A stretch of 64,000 bases of DNA from Nitrospirota bacterium (GTDB lineage Bacteria; Nitrospirota_A; Leptospirillia; Leptospirillales; Leptospirillaceae), in assembly GCA_021838585.1 (NCBI GenBank), contig JAKCDE010000001.1, positions 127,354 through 191,353 of the forward strand, in the 5' to 3' direction. The position numbers were made by a program, and so were the translations under genes. Shown one piece after another: positions 27,025 to 35,973 of the stretch; position 1 is the stretch's first letter, and the number at the start of each line of letters is the position of its first letter. Below the pieces are notes generated by a model. That model did no database searches and was not told the origin of the DNA. It worked only from the letters and a program-made list of their open reading frames with translations.

Positions 27025-28440
27025 CTATATCCCTTCAAGAAGAGGCGCCACGACCTCTTCGAGTTTCATCCCGCGCGACCCCTTGACCAGAAGAATGTCC
27101 CCACCCTCAGGTCCACGGCTCACACCCAGGTCCCTGGCGAATTCCTCGGCATCCCGGATCCGGTCCGGATCTCCTCCCTCCGCCCGGAACCCTCTTTCGA
27201 AAGCCGGTCTTTCCATACCCCGATACCAGATGCGGTCGATACCCGTCCGCGCGGCCTGTCGTCCCGATGCCTCATGGAAAGCCCCGCTCTCCTCCCCCAG
27301 CTCCAGCATGTCTCCCAGGATGGCGAAGGAGCGGGACCCCGGGCGCAGCGTTCGCTCCCGGGCCAGCCAGTCGAGAGCCTCCCGCATCGAAGCCGGGTTG
27401 GCGTTGTAGTGATCGAGAAGAAGCAGGAGTCCCGACGGAAGAACTTTCCTCTCCATTCGCCCCGGCAGACCCTCGTAACCGGCCAGGCGGGCCGCTCCCT
27501 CCGCCGGGGGGACACCGAGAGCCCGGAGAGTGATGAGGGCCAGAAGGCTGCACCAGGCCAGCGCCAGTGAAGGCCGGGAAAGGGGAAGGTCAACCCCCCA
27601 TTCCTCCACATGAAGAATCATCCCGGGGGCACTCCGGAGATGGGCGACGACCGTTCCCGGCAGGGTCGGTTCCTCTCCAATGGAACCGAGCAAAAGAGTC
27701 CGGGAATGGTCCCCGAAGAGGGAATCTGTCCCGAAGGAGCGGCGGACCGGTTCGGGAAGCACCCGGGTTCCCCCGGGAAGGACCTCCCGGAGAAGCTTCG
27801 ACTTTTCACCCCAGACGGATTCGACCGACCCGAGGTTCTCGAGATGGCCTGGGGCGATGGCGGTGACGATTCCGACGTCGGCCTTGAGCAGGGGAGCCAG
27901 ATAATCAATGTCGCCTGTCTTTCTCACCCCCGCCTCGAGGACGCAATGGGCCCTTTCTTTAGGCCAAGAGAGAAGGGTGAGAGGAACCCCGATTTCGTTG
28001 TTCTCGTTTCCTTGGCTGGCGTGCACCCCGCCTTCCGCCACAAGCCCCCGGCGTACGAGTTCCCGGGTCGTGGTCTTTCCCACAGATCCCGTGAGCGTCA
28101 CCAGGCGGTGACCCATCCTCCGGTGAGCCTCAAGGGCGAGCGTGGCCAGACCTCTGAGGGCGAGAACGGTGTCAGCCACCACGAGCTGGGGAAGAGGAGA
28201 GTTTGGGACGGGGCGCTGAACAACGGCAAAGACGGCTCCTTTCAAGCGGGCGTCTTCGAGATGCGCATGGCCGTCCGTTCGCGCCCCGGGAATTGCCACA
28301 AAAACATCCCCTTCGACGATCAGACGGGAATCGCTGCGCGCGTTGATCCAGTCGGCCTTCGAAGGCGGTCCTGGGGACTCCTTCCAGACCCCTCCCAGCG
28401 CTTCCCGTGTCATTTCGGGGGAGACGGCGGGCGTCGTCAC
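27025..28440 (-). CDS. murF: UDP-MurNAc-tripeptide--D-Ala-D-Ala ligase
   Basis: 471 aa Mur ligase adding the Ddl product. N-terminal DSRLIVEGDVFVAIPG, P-loop TLTGSVGKTTTRELV near 120, QGNENNEIGVPLTLL, ATP/metal region through KSKLLREVLPGG, C-terminal LLDHYNANPASMREALD. GTG 28440 overlaps the murE stop as GTGA and is preferred to GTG 28473, which would overlap murE by 37 bases. Confidence 0.93.
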   Translation of the reverse strand: MTTPAVSPEMTREALGGVWKESPGPPSKADWINARSDSRLIVEGDVFVAIPGARTDGHAHLEDARLKGAVFAVVQRPVPNSPLPQLVVADTVLALRGLATLALEAHRRMGHRLVTLTGSVGKTTTRELVRRGLVAEGGVHASQGNENNEIGVPLTLLSWPKERAHCVLEAGVRKTGDIDYLAPLLKADVGIVTAIAPGHLENLGSVESVWGEKSKLLREVLPGGTRVLPEPVRRSFGTDSLFGDHSRTLLLGSIGEEPTLPGTVVAHLRSAPGMILHVEEWGVDLPLSRPSLALAWCSLLALITLRALGVPPAEGAARLAGYEGLPGRMERKVLPSGLLLLLDHYNANPASMREALDWLARERTLRPGSRSFAILGDMLELGEESGAFHEASGRQAARTGIDRIWYRGMERPAFERGFRAEGGDPDRIRDAEEFARDLGVSRGPEGGDILLVKGSRGMKLEEVVAPLLEGI

Positions 28441-29972
28441 GATTTGGCATCCCCGGCCAAGCTGGCGAGACACTCCCGGGCCACGAGCCTGTCGTCAAAG
28501 GAGGTCTTGGTCTTTCCAAGAATCTGATAGGGTTCGTGCCCCTTCCCGGCAATCAGGACGGCGTCCCCCGGACCCGCTTCCGCGATAGCCCTGGCGATGG
28601 CTGCCTTCCGGTCCTCTTCCCTTATGAAGTCCTTCCCGGATTCCCGTATTCCTGGGACAACTTCGTCCATGATCGCACCAGGATCCTCTGTCCGGGGATT
28701 GTCCGAGGTCAGAATCACAAGATCCGACAGCTCCCCGGCCACCCGCCCCATCCGGGGACGCTTGCCCCGGTCCCGGTCCCCCCCGCATCCGAAGACGGTG
28801 ATGATGCGGCCCGCCGTCAGAGGACGCAGGGCCGTGAGGATATTCCTCAGGGCGTCGTCGGTATGGGCGTAGTCCACGATCACCGCAAACGGCCCACCGG
28901 GATTGACCCTTTCGAAGCGTCCGGGAACCCCGGACAAGCTCCGGATTCCCTTTTCGATCCCATCCGAAGAAACCCCCATAAGGAGGGCGCATCCGATGGA
29001 ACCCATGAGATTCTGGAGATTGAAGTCTCCCGGAAGGGCGGAGGCGACGTGAACCCCCCCTCCGGGAATCCGGACCGTTCCCTCGATTCCATCGAGGGTG
29101 ATCCGAACCTCGCCGGGGTGGATGTCGAAGGCGGGATCGTGTCCGTAGGACAGACATTCGCGTCCTTCCCGCCGAAGCCTTTCCAGAAGCCTTCTTCCAT
29201 AAGGATCGTCGCCGTTTACCACCGCGGGAGGGCGGCCTCCGTCAGGGTTGCTCCAGAAGATCAAACGGGACTTGGCGAGGAAGTAGTCCTCGAAGGTCTT
29301 GTGGTAGTCGAGATGATCCCGGGTGAGATTCGTAAAATGAACGGCCGAAAAATACGTTCCTGCCACTCGCTCCTGGTCGAGGGCATGGGAGGATACCTCC
29401 ATGGAGATCGCCCCCAGACCATTTTTCCGTGCCTGGGCAAAGGATTCCTGAAGGAAAAGAGCTCCGGGAGTCGTCTGAGGGGCTTCAACCAGACCCTCCC
29501 CCAGGTCGAACCAGACCGTTCCGATCAGTCCGCTCCTTATCCCTCCGGCCGAAAGAATCTCCCGGGTCAGAAAGCTCGAGGTCGTTTTACCGTTTGTTCC
29601 CGTGACCCCGACGATCTTTAGGCTCCGGCTGGGACAGTCCCACCAAGCGGAGGCTATGACTCCGGTGGCCTCCTGGATATCCGGAACGGCGCAGAGTGGG
29701 AGACTCGCCCCCCACTCTCCAAGCCTTCGAGATACGGAAGAAAGGTGCAACTCGGGAACCAGGAGAAGTGCCGCGCCTTTCGAGACCGCCTCCCGAAGAT
29801 GCCCTTCCTCATAGCGGGTTCCGCACCGGAGAATAAAAAGGGCCCCCGGCACCACCATCCGCGAATCGTCCGCAAGACCCGTGAGCTCCTCGGGGAAGCT
29901 TCCCGTCGCCGGAGGCGGGAGAAAGCGCTTCATCCAATCCCGTCCCTTTTTCAAACCCTCAAAATTGCCCAT
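28437..29972 (-). CDS. murE: UDP-MurNAc-L-Ala-D-Glu--meso-DAP ligase
   Basis: 511 aa Mur ligase. N-terminal DSRMVVPGALFIL, P-loop VTGVTGTNGKTTSSFL near 115-130, and NLTRDHLDYHKTFEDYFLAK with the carbamylated-lysine region. The substrate-selecting DNPR motif (LTSDNPRTEDPG) predicts meso-diaminopimelate rather than L-lysine, so the wall is Gram-negative type. ATG 29972 is chosen because AGGAG lies 8-9 bases upstream. The longer ATG at 30026 has no ribosome site. Confidence 0.95.
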   Translation of the reverse strand: MGNFEGLKKGRDWMKRFLPPPATGSFPEELTGLADDSRMVVPGALFILRCGTRYEEGHLREAVSKGAALLLVPELHLSSVSRRLGEWGASLPLCAVPDIQEATGVIASAWWDCPSRSLKIVGVTGTNGKTTSSFLTREILSAGGIRSGLIGTVWFDLGEGLVEAPQTTPGALFLQESFAQARKNGLGAISMEVSSHALDQERVAGTYFSAVHFTNLTRDHLDYHKTFEDYFLAKSRLIFWSNPDGGRPPAVVNGDDPYGRRLLERLRREGRECLSYGHDPAFDIHPGEVRITLDGIEGTVRIPGGGVHVASALPGDFNLQNLMGSIGCALLMGVSSDGIEKGIRSLSGVPGRFERVNPGGPFAVIVDYAHTDDALRNILTALRPLTAGRIITVFGCGGDRDRGKRPRMGRVAGELSDLVILTSDNPRTEDPGAIMDEVVPGIRESGKDFIREEDRKAAIARAIAEAGPGDAVLIAGKGHEPYQILGKTKTSFDDRLVARECLASLAGDAKS

Positions 29973-30061
29973 ACGCTCCGCTCCTGTCCTGTGGTCCCGC
30001 CATTGTAAAGAAAGTTTATCCCGCATCCCATGACGCAGCGCACAGTTTTCTCTTTTTTTTC

Positions 30062-31765
30062 TTACCGGTCCTGCGGGAGGTCGACCTGGGCCACCGTCCC
30101 TCCGGACAAACCCGGAGAACTGGCAGGAATCCGGAAATGGACGAGGGCCATTTCCGCCACCTTTCTGAAAAGAGGGGCTGCCACGGTCCCTCCCCAGGAA
30201 ATTCCCTTCGGCTGGATCACGACAACCAATACCACGAGCCTCGGGTTGTCCACAGGGAGGATGCCGACAAAGGAGTCGACCGTCCGGGTTCGGGAATAAA
30301 CGTGCCGGTCGGGGTCGTAAACCTCGGCCGTTCCAGTTTTTCCTGCGACATTAAAGCCGGTGATAGCCGCATTTGCCCCTGTCCCGTCGGGCGAGACGAC
30401 CCCCGTCAAAAGGGACAGGATTGTCCGGGAGGTCTTCTCCGAAATGACACGCCGCACCAGACGGGGTTGATGGGTGTATAAAAGTCTCCCGTCCGGACTC
30501 ACGACGCGTGACACCAGATAGGGCCGCATCAGGCGTCCTCCGTTGGCAATGGCGCTGACGGCCGTCGCAAGCTGGATGGGAGTGACCCCGATCTCTTGCC
30601 CCATGGCGATGGTGTAAAGGGATCGCTTTGACCAGCGACTGCTTCCCCGAAACAGGCCGCGGGATTCCCCTGGAAAATCGATCCCGGTCTTTTCTCCGAA
30701 GCCAAATGATCGGATGTATCTCTCAAAGGTGGCCGGACCGAGCCGCAGGGCCACCTGCGAAATCCCGATGTTGCTCGAATGGGCGAGAATTCCCCCGAGG
30801 GAGAGCGTCCCATAGGGTTCCGCATCGTGCAGGAAACCTCCAGGTATCGGCATCGCTCCGTTGTAGCAAAAGAAGGTGTCTGCCGGGGAGACCCGGTTCT
30901 CGTTCAGCGCAGCGCTAGCCGTCACCAGCTTGAAGATGGAGCCAGGTTCGTAGACGAGCGAGACCCCCGGGGTCGGTCCCGCCCAGCGCCCTGAAACCCG
31001 GGAGGCGAGTGCCAGGAGCGCCCCGGTCTTGGGGTCCATGACCACCACGATGCCTCCTTCGGCATCCACCGCACGCAGTTCTTCATCGAGGACGTCCTGG
31101 GAATATTCCTGGAGGCTCGCAACCAGAGTCGTTTCAATCGTATTTCCCGAAAGAGATTCCGAATTGGCCGACTCCGTCTGAAAGTAGGAACGGCCTCGCG
31201 CAGAGACTTCCCGGACAACCTTTCCTTCTTTTCCCCTGAGAAATCCGTCGTACCCTTTTTCAATTCCCGAGACGGGTGTTCCGTCAGAACGGATCCGGCC
31301 AAGGACAGAACGAAAAATGGAGCCGTAAGGATAGGTCCGTCGCTTTTCCGAAAGAATGTAAAGTCCCCGGATCCGTCTTCCGATCCGTTTTTTTTCAGCC
31401 TCGCTGATCCCGTGCTTGATCCAGACGAATCTCCTGCGGACCGAGATCTTTTTCCGGATCTCCTCCGGGGGCATTCCGAGAACGGGACCGAGCTGTGCCG
31501 CAAGGAGAGAGGGATTCTGGTAGCGTCGGATCTGAAGAGGGTCCGCAGCCAGACTTGAGACGGTCCGGTTGTCGGCCAAAGGGCGTCCATCCGCTGACAG
31601 AATCATTCCACGGGCTCCCTCCACTGTGGCAAGGCGCTCCCGTTCGCTCCGGGACAGGGTGAGATACAGAGGGGAATCGAGGACCTGAAGGATGAAGAGC
31701 CGTCCGAAGATAACGGCAAAGCCTGCCATGACGATGATGACCGCAAACGTTGTCCGTCTCTTCAT
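30062..31765 (-). CDS. ftsI: Septal penicillin-binding protein FtsI (PBP3 class B)
   Basis: 567 aa D,D-transpeptidase partner of FtsW. One N-terminal membrane helix (FAVIIVMAGFAVIFGRLFIL), a pedestal domain (RGMILSADGRPLADN) and a transpeptidase domain with the three penicillin-binding motifs: SxxK in PGSIFKLV, SxN in AHSSNIGIS and KTG in AGKTGTAEVYD. ATG has GAAGG eight bases upstream; 58 bases after ftsL. The C-terminus ends without a PASTA domain. Confidence 0.95.
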   Translation of the reverse strand: MKRRTTFAVIIVMAGFAVIFGRLFILQVLDSPLYLTLSRSERERLATVEGARGMILSADGRPLADNRTVSSLAADPLQIRRYQNPSLLAAQLGPVLGMPPEEIRKKISVRRRFVWIKHGISEAEKKRIGRRIRGLYILSEKRRTYPYGSIFRSVLGRIRSDGTPVSGIEKGYDGFLRGKEGKVVREVSARGRSYFQTESANSESLSGNTIETTLVASLQEYSQDVLDEELRAVDAEGGIVVVMDPKTGALLALASRVSGRWAGPTPGVSLVYEPGSIFKLVTASAALNENRVSPADTFFCYNGAMPIPGGFLHDAEPYGTLSLGGILAHSSNIGISQVALRLGPATFERYIRSFGFGEKTGIDFPGESRGLFRGSSRWSKRSLYTIAMGQEIGVTPIQLATAVSAIANGGRLMRPYLVSRVVSPDGRLLYTHQPRLVRRVISEKTSRTILSLLTGVVSPDGTGANAAITGFNVAGKTGTAEVYDPDRHVYSRTRTVDSFVGILPVDNPRLVVLVVVIQPKGISWGGTVAAPLFRKVAEMALVHFRIPASSPGLSGGTVAQVDLPQDR

Positions 31766-31823
31766 GGGAGGACCTTCGGGACGATGCGAAAACGAATCGT
31801 CCGGGATGGATGGTTAATCGACG

Positions 31824-32135
31824 CTACGGAAGATAAAGCACCTCTGCCGGCAAGGCTCTTTCAAGATGATTCGCCCGGGCGTATCCCCGTAACCGGGCCT
31901 CCCGTGTGAGGGCGATCATTTCTTCTTCGAGCTCCTTTTCCCGGGATTCGGCCTTCGCGACCTCCGAATTCAGAAGGGTGACGCGCCTTTTGACCCGGAC
32001 AGACTCGATACTGACGGACATCCCGACCAGAAGGCCGAGAATCCCGCACACAAAGAACAGGAAGGCCAACGAACGTTTTTTCCAGAAAGGTGTTTGGCTA
32101 GCCTCCGCCAAAGGACACACCCCGCAGCCTGGCAC
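31824..32135 (-). CDS. ftsL: FtsL-like division protein
   Basis: 103 aa at most. A single hydrophobic helix (SLAFLFFVCGILGLLVGMSV) followed by a heptad coiled coil (LNSEVAKAESREKELEEEMI) is FtsL architecture, and it lies between rsmH and ftsI as expected. It should pair with FtsB and FtsQ. The start is uncertain: GTG 32135, GTG 32120 and TTG 32111 are all in frame, overlap rsmH, and none has an ideal Shine-Dalgarno. Confidence 0.8.
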   Translation of the reverse strand: MPGCGVCPLAEASQTPFWKKRSLAFLFFVCGILGLLVGMSVSIESVRVKRRVTLLNSEVAKAESREKELEEEMIALTREARLRGYARANHLERALPAEVLYLP

Positions 32136-33015
32136 TCCTCGATCGTGGATTTTCCCGGACCTCCGCCTCCCCTGGCGGAAGAGACTTTCGAAAAAGAAAG
32201 TTCGCCTCTCCCTCCGCCACCCATTGTCTGAAGGTCCGCTTCACGATCCGGTCTTCTCCCGAGTGAAAGGTCAGAACCAAAAGCCTTCCCCCTTTTTCCG
32301 CGAGGACCTCCCGGGATCCGGAGAGCGATTTTTCGAGATTCTCATACTCGCGGTTGACCCGGATCCGAAGAGCCATGAACACTCGGGTGGCCGGGTGCCG
32401 TTTGCTCCTGCGAAAGCCCTTCCGGTAATACACTCCGGAGACGAAGGCCGCCAGGTCGGTCGTCGTTCTGGGAAGACGCCCGGACTTTCTGGCCTGAACA
32501 AGGGCCCGGGCGATAGGAAGAGCCAACGGTTCGTCACCCTCGGCAAAAAGGTCGGCGAGATCATTTTCCGGCAATCGTTCCAGAAGATCCTCCGCCGTTT
32601 CTTCCGATGTCGTATCCAGGCGCATGTCCAGAGGGCCTTCTTCCGAAAAGGACAACCCCCGCTCTGACTCTCCCCCCTGAAGGGTTGACCACCCAAGATC
32701 GAACAGAATCCCCGAGACGGTGACTCCCGCCTCCCGCACGTGATGGGCGATCTCGGCGTTGTTCCCGCGAACTGTCACGATACGCCCGGAGTAACGGGAT
32801 CCCGTCTCCTCCAGAAAGCGTTCCACGGCTTTTGCGTCCCGGTCGATGGCCAGAACACACCCTCCCCGATCCAGGATCGCCCGCGTGTGCCCTCCTCCGC
32901 CAAGATTGGCGTCGACATACCACCGGTCCTGCCGAATGTCGAGCCATTCGAGTGTTTCCAAGAGCATGACGGGACGATGGACCAGACTGCCCGGCTCTTC
33001 GGAATGCTCCTTCAA
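32098..33015 (-). CDS. rsmH: 16S rRNA (cytosine-1402-N4)-methyltransferase RsmH
   Basis: 305 aa SAM-dependent enzyme (former MraW). N-terminal VHRPVMLLETLEWL and the SAM motif YVDANLGGGGHTRAIL near 34-49. LFDLGWSTLQ (family DLGxSSxQ) lies near 106, and the C-terminus has VLTFHSGEDRIVKRTFR and NPRSRSARLRG. The start is TTG, sharing TTGA with the mraZ stop; an ATG further in would delete the conserved HRPVM segment. Confidence 0.95.
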   Translation of the reverse strand: MKEHSEEPGSLVHRPVMLLETLEWLDIRQDRWYVDANLGGGGHTRAILDRGGCVLAIDRDAKAVERFLEETGSRYSGRIVTVRGNNAEIAHHVREAGVTVSGILFDLGWSTLQGGESERGLSFSEEGPLDMRLDTTSEETAEDLLERLPENDLADLFAEGDEPLALPIARALVQARKSGRLPRTTTDLAAFVSGVYYRKGFRRSKRHPATRVFMALRIRVNREYENLEKSLSGSREVLAEKGGRLLVLTFHSGEDRIVKRTFRQWVAEGEANFLFRKSLPPGEAEVRENPRSRSARLRGVSFGGG

Positions 33016-33455
33016 AAGAGTCCGGAGAGCTTCTGGGTGACAGACCGGACCTTTTCGGGGCCAGTCGCCGTCCCCAACCGTTCTCCGTTCCAGATTTCAA
33101 ACTTGTGGAGAAGTCCCACAAACCAGACCTCGTGCTCAAGCCCTGCATAGTCCCTGAGAGGCGGTGGCACAAGGATTCTGCCCTGGCGGTCCAGAACACC
33201 TTCCGAGGCCCATCCGACCATGAAACGAAGATAGGTCTTGAGGTCGTCGTTCATTTGCGGAAGCTCTTCCCATTTTCGCTCAAGTTCCGTCCAGGCCCCC
33301 TCCGGATAAACAACCAGACAGCCCTCGGGATCGACTGTCATCACGAGGCGAATCTCCTCCCTCCCGGCGTCCATTGCCTCTCGGAAGCGTTGGGGGATTG
33401 CGACCCTTCCCTTGGTATCCAGACTATGGAGAAACCGTCCACGGAAAAATCCCAT
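33012..33455 (-). CDS. mraZ: Transcriptional regulator MraZ
   Basis: 147 aa, two SpoVT/AbrB-like repeats: MGFFRGRFLHSLDTKGRVAI at the N-terminus and VLDRQGRILVPPPLRDYAG in the second half, each with the DxKGR(V/I)xxP pattern. MraZ binds its own promoter region and represses the dcw operon. ATG 33455 is chosen since the family begins directly at MxFxGxxxxxLDxKGR. Its start codon overlaps the last of three MraZ boxes. Confidence 0.95.
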   Translation of the reverse strand: MGFFRGRFLHSLDTKGRVAIPQRFREAMDAGREEIRLVMTVDPEGCLVVYPEGAWTELERKWEELPQMNDDLKTYLRFMVGWASEGVLDRQGRILVPPPLRDYAGLEHEVWFVGLLHKFEIWNGERLGTATGPEKVRSVTQKLSGLF

Positions 33456-33477
33456 CACCCTCCCCCACTTTTCCCCA
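33453..33477 (-). promoter_or_regulatory. MraZ operator: three repeats with 10-base period
   Basis: Reading the minus strand: TGGGG (33473-33477), five bases, TGGGG (33463-33467), five bases, TGATG (33453-33457). This matches the known MraZ box of TGGGN units spaced by five bases. The last unit includes the mraZ ATG. A further TGGGT (33484-33488) lies upstream with 6-base spacing. Confidence 0.75.
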
Positions 33478-33490
33478 CTCTTCACCCATC

Positions 33491-33518
33491 ATTATAGAGA
33501 GAGGATTCAATCTGTCAA
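33491..33518 (-). promoter_or_regulatory. Near-consensus promoter of the dcw operon
   Basis: Minus strand TTGACA (33513-33518), 16-base spacer, TATAAT (33491-33496). Transcription would begin near 33484, just ahead of the MraZ boxes, so bound MraZ would block initiation or early elongation. The remaining divergent gap to 33650 shows another GTGGG-rich patch (33526-33537) and no further gene. Confidence 0.85.
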
Positions 33519-33650
33519 CATTTTCCCACCCCCACTTTCATGATACGAACCTTAGGCGCAGACGGTCCGTAGGGGGTCTCATTGCTTGAAGAAGAAGGTC
33601 GGGTGTGAGAAAATAAGGACTGATAAGGACACCACGTCAGGAGGGATCGA

Positions 33651-33887
33651 ATGCCTATCTATGAATATGCCTGTAACACGTGCGGAAATGTTTTTTCTGT
33701 CCTCCAGTCGATCAGGACCGGCCCAGGAGAAACAGAGTGCCAGAAATGCAAGAGTCTTGATCTTCGAAAGATTCCCTCATCGTTTGCCAGTGCTGTGGCC
33801 GGAGCTCCCGGATCCGAATTCGCCCCACCCGCAACCCAGCCGTCCGGAGGTGGAGGATGTTGCGGCGGGGGATGTGGCTGCGGGTGA
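33651..33887 (+). CDS. FmdB-type zinc ribbon protein
   Basis: 78 aa. N-terminal MPIYEYACNTCG with a second CQKC pair forms a zinc ribbon of the FmdB/putative regulatory protein family. The C-terminus is Gly/Cys-rich (GGGGCCGGGCGCG), giving five more cysteines in thirteen residues. ATG has AGGAGGG six bases upstream. Role unknown; such proteins were first noted near formamidase genes. Followed after 29 bases by a lipoprotein gene. Confidence 0.85.
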   Translation: MPIYEYACNTCGNVFSVLQSIRTGPGETECQKCKSLDLRKIPSSFASAVAGAPGSEFAPPATQPSGGGGCCGGGCGCG

Positions 33888-33916
33888 GCGTCGACCTTTT
33901 TCGCGAAAGAAAACAA

Positions 33917-34483
33917 ATGCCTCATTTCAAAACAGGGCAGCTCGGAAAAGCGGGCCTTTTCCTCTTGTCCCTGTTTCTTCTCTCCTCTTGCACCATCCGG
34001 ACACATTCGCCTCTTTCCTTCCATCTGTCTCCCCCGGTGATGGAAGAGAAAAACGGGATTACCTATATTTTTCTTCCGGTCGAAATCGAGGACAAGGGAT
34101 CCCGGACCCTGAGAATTCATCTCAGGGAAAACATCCTTGATCTGACGGCCAATGACCAGCATTTCAGGCTGAGAGGGAAAAAGAGCTACCAATTCATGCT
34201 TGAAAATGCCAGCAAACCCTTCAAGGATCTTTACCCGTCCTCCTGGAAGACCGACTGGACCGACCACTACATGTCGCATCAGGACTGGGTCGTTCCCGCC
34301 ATATCAAAGAAAATAGTTCCCCTTCTTTTCGTCCTCCCGGGCCCCCCTCCATCCCCCCGGAAACTCATTCTTCACCTCTCCTACTCCTACCCCCAGACGG
34401 CGACATTTGACGAAGTTCGCCTCGTCGTCCCGCTTCCTGGCGGAGCCGCCCCCAGCAATCATTACACCTCCTCGGGGGAGTAG
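33917..34483 (+). CDS. Hypothetical lipoprotein
   Basis: 188 aa. ATG 33917 starts a lipoprotein signal, AGLFLLSLFLLSSC, with Cys about 24 as the lipidated residue; the longer frame to 33857 would overlap fmdB and hide the signal. The mature part (about 160 residues) is beta-rich with a proline-rich segment (LPGPPPSPRKLILHLSY). Shares size and plan with the proteins at 1398 and 11218. No family recognised. Ends just before a bidirectional terminator. Confidence 0.7.
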   Translation: MPHFKTGQLGKAGLFLLSLFLLSSCTIRTHSPLSFHLSPPVMEEKNGITYIFLPVEIEDKGSRTLRIHLRENILDLTANDQHFRLRGKKSYQFMLENASKPFKDLYPSSWKTDWTDHYMSHQDWVVPAISKKIVPLLFVLPGPPPSPRKLILHLSYSYPQTATFDEVRLVVPLPGGAAPSNHYTSSGE

Positions 34484-34502
34484 GACCTGCAATCCACAAA
34501 TG

Positions 34503-34532
34503 AAAAAGGCCTCCCGAATGGGAGGCCTTTTT
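34503..34532. terminator. Bidirectional intrinsic terminator
   Basis: AGGCCTCCC and GGGAGGCCT form a 9-base stem with a 4-base loop, flanked by A5 on the left and T5 on the right. It can stop both the lipoprotein transcript (+) and the peroxiredoxin transcript (-). Confidence 0.85.
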
Positions 34533-34558
34533 CACGCATCTCTCTTTAAATTTCAAGT

Positions 34559-35020
34559 CTAGGCGAGCTTTTTCAGTTCTGACAAAATCTCCTGGTCGTC
34601 ACGCGCCGTCAGGATTTCCTGAACCTTGACGTAGCGGACAACTCCTTTTTTGTCGACGATAACGGTCGCCCGCTTGTTGATATTGGCCTCTTCGATATAG
34701 AGACCGTACGCCTTGCATACGGTTCTCTTGATGTCGGAGAGAAGCGTCTGCCTGAGCTTGAGGTGCTCCTTCCAGGCCTTGTGACAGAAGGTGCTGTCGG
34801 TACTGATGCCCAAGACCACCGAGTCCGAATCCTCGAAGCGGGGAAGGTCGTTTGAAAAGCAGGTGTTCTCATTGGTGCAGACGGGGCTCCAGTCCAACGG
34901 ATAGAAGGCAAGCACCACGTTTTTCTTTCCCTTGAAGGAAGACAGGGTCACCGGCTTCTTGTCCTGATCTTCCAGTGTGAAGTCGGGGGCCATGTCCCCG
35001 ACCTTGACCTCAGATGCCAT
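34559..35020 (-). CDS. Peroxiredoxin (AhpC/TSA, AhpE/Bcp-like)
   Basis: 153 aa thiol peroxidase. Peroxidatic Cys in [13 protein letters not shown] (Cys about 48), followed by further Cys at about 54, in STFCHKAW and in TVCKAYG, so the resolving partner is not certain. [16 protein letters not shown] is the C-terminal strand region of the family. ATG 35020 is preferred to 35056 because AAAGGA lies 8 bases upstream. Last gene of sucC-sucD-prx; peroxide defence would protect the oxygen-sensitive iron-sulfur enzymes of carbon fixation nearby. Confidence 0.88.
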   Translation of the reverse strand: MASEVKVGDMAPDFTLEDQDKKPVTLSSFKGKKNVVLAFYPLDWSPVCTNENTCFSNDLPRFEDSDSVVLGISTDSTFCHKAWKEHLKLRQTLLSDIKRTVCKAYGLYIEEANINKRATVIVDKKGVVRYVKVQEILTARDDQEILSELKKLA

Positions 35021-35049
35021 ATCGTATTCCTTTCCGCATTGTGTTGATT

Positions 35050-35973
35050 TCAGCAACCATGACAGGCCGGAACCCGACGGTAGGATCCCGACTTGAGCGT
35101 TTCCGCCACAGTCCGTCCGATCACGGACGGATTGTCAACGACAATGACCCCGTAGGATTCCAGGGCCTTCATCTTGTCCCGAGCCGAACCCTTTCCGCCC
35201 GAGACAATGGCACCGGCATGTCCCATCCGGCGACCGGGTGGTGCCGTCAGTCCGGCAATGAACCCGATGATCGGCTTCGTCATATGGGCTCGGGCGAAGG
35301 CAGCCGCCTTCTCCTCGTCATCCCCCCCTATTTCTCCGATCATGACAACAGCCTCTGTCTCCGGATCCTTTTCAAAGAGGGCGAGAACTTCACGGAAGTT
35401 AAGACCGCGGATCGGATCTCCTCCAATTCCCACGCAAGTCGACTCCCCAAGCCCCAACTGGGTCAGCTGCCAGACCGCCTCATAGGTCAGTGTTCCGCTG
35501 CGGGACACGACCCCGACGCGCCCGCGCTTGTGGATATAGCCAGGCATGATTCCGATCTTGGCCCCGTCAGGGGTGATGATTCCCGGACAGTTGGGACCGA
35601 TCAGCCGAATGTCTTCTCCCTCTTCGTTTTTAATGTCCAGAATGCGCCGAACCCGCATCATGTCCTGAACCGGGATCCCTTCGGTAATACAAACGATCAA
35701 CCCGATTCCGGCATTCGCGGCCTCCAGAATGGCATCGGCGGCAAACGCCGGAGGCACGAAGATCAGGGACACATCGGGATGGACCGCATCGACGGCATCC
35801 CTGACAGAATCCCAGACCGGAAAGCCCTCATGGACTGTGCCGCCCTTGCCCGGGGTGACTCCCCCCAGAACGAGCGTCCCATAGTCACGACACGCCATGG
35901 CATGATAACTTCCTTCCTTTCCGGTAATCCCCTGAACGATCACCCGGGTGGACCGATCGACGAGAATGCTCAT
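35050..35973 (-). CDS. sucD: Succinyl-CoA synthetase alpha subunit
   Basis: 307 aa. CoA-binding Rossmann N-terminus [36 protein letters not shown], and the phosphohistidine loop [18 protein letters not shown]. In the reductive TCA cycle it makes succinyl-CoA for 2-oxoglutarate synthase. Overlaps sucC by 4 bases. Shorter and distinct from the paralogous alpha-type subunit at 43697-44680. Confidence 0.93.
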   Translation of the reverse strand: MSILVDRSTRVIVQGITGKEGSYHAMACRDYGTLVLGGVTPGKGGTVHEGFPVWDSVRDAVDAVHPDVSLIFVPPAFAADAILEAANAGIGLIVCITEGIPVQDMMRVRRILDIKNEEGEDIRLIGPNCPGIITPDGAKIGIMPGYIHKRGRVGVVSRSGTLTYEAVWQLTQLGLGESTCVGIGGDPIRGLNFREVLALFEKDPETEAVVMIGEIGGDDEEKAAAFARAHMTKPIIGFIAGLTAPPGRRMGHAGAIVSGGKGSARDKMKALESYGVIVVDNPSVIGRTVAETLKSGSYRRVPACHGC

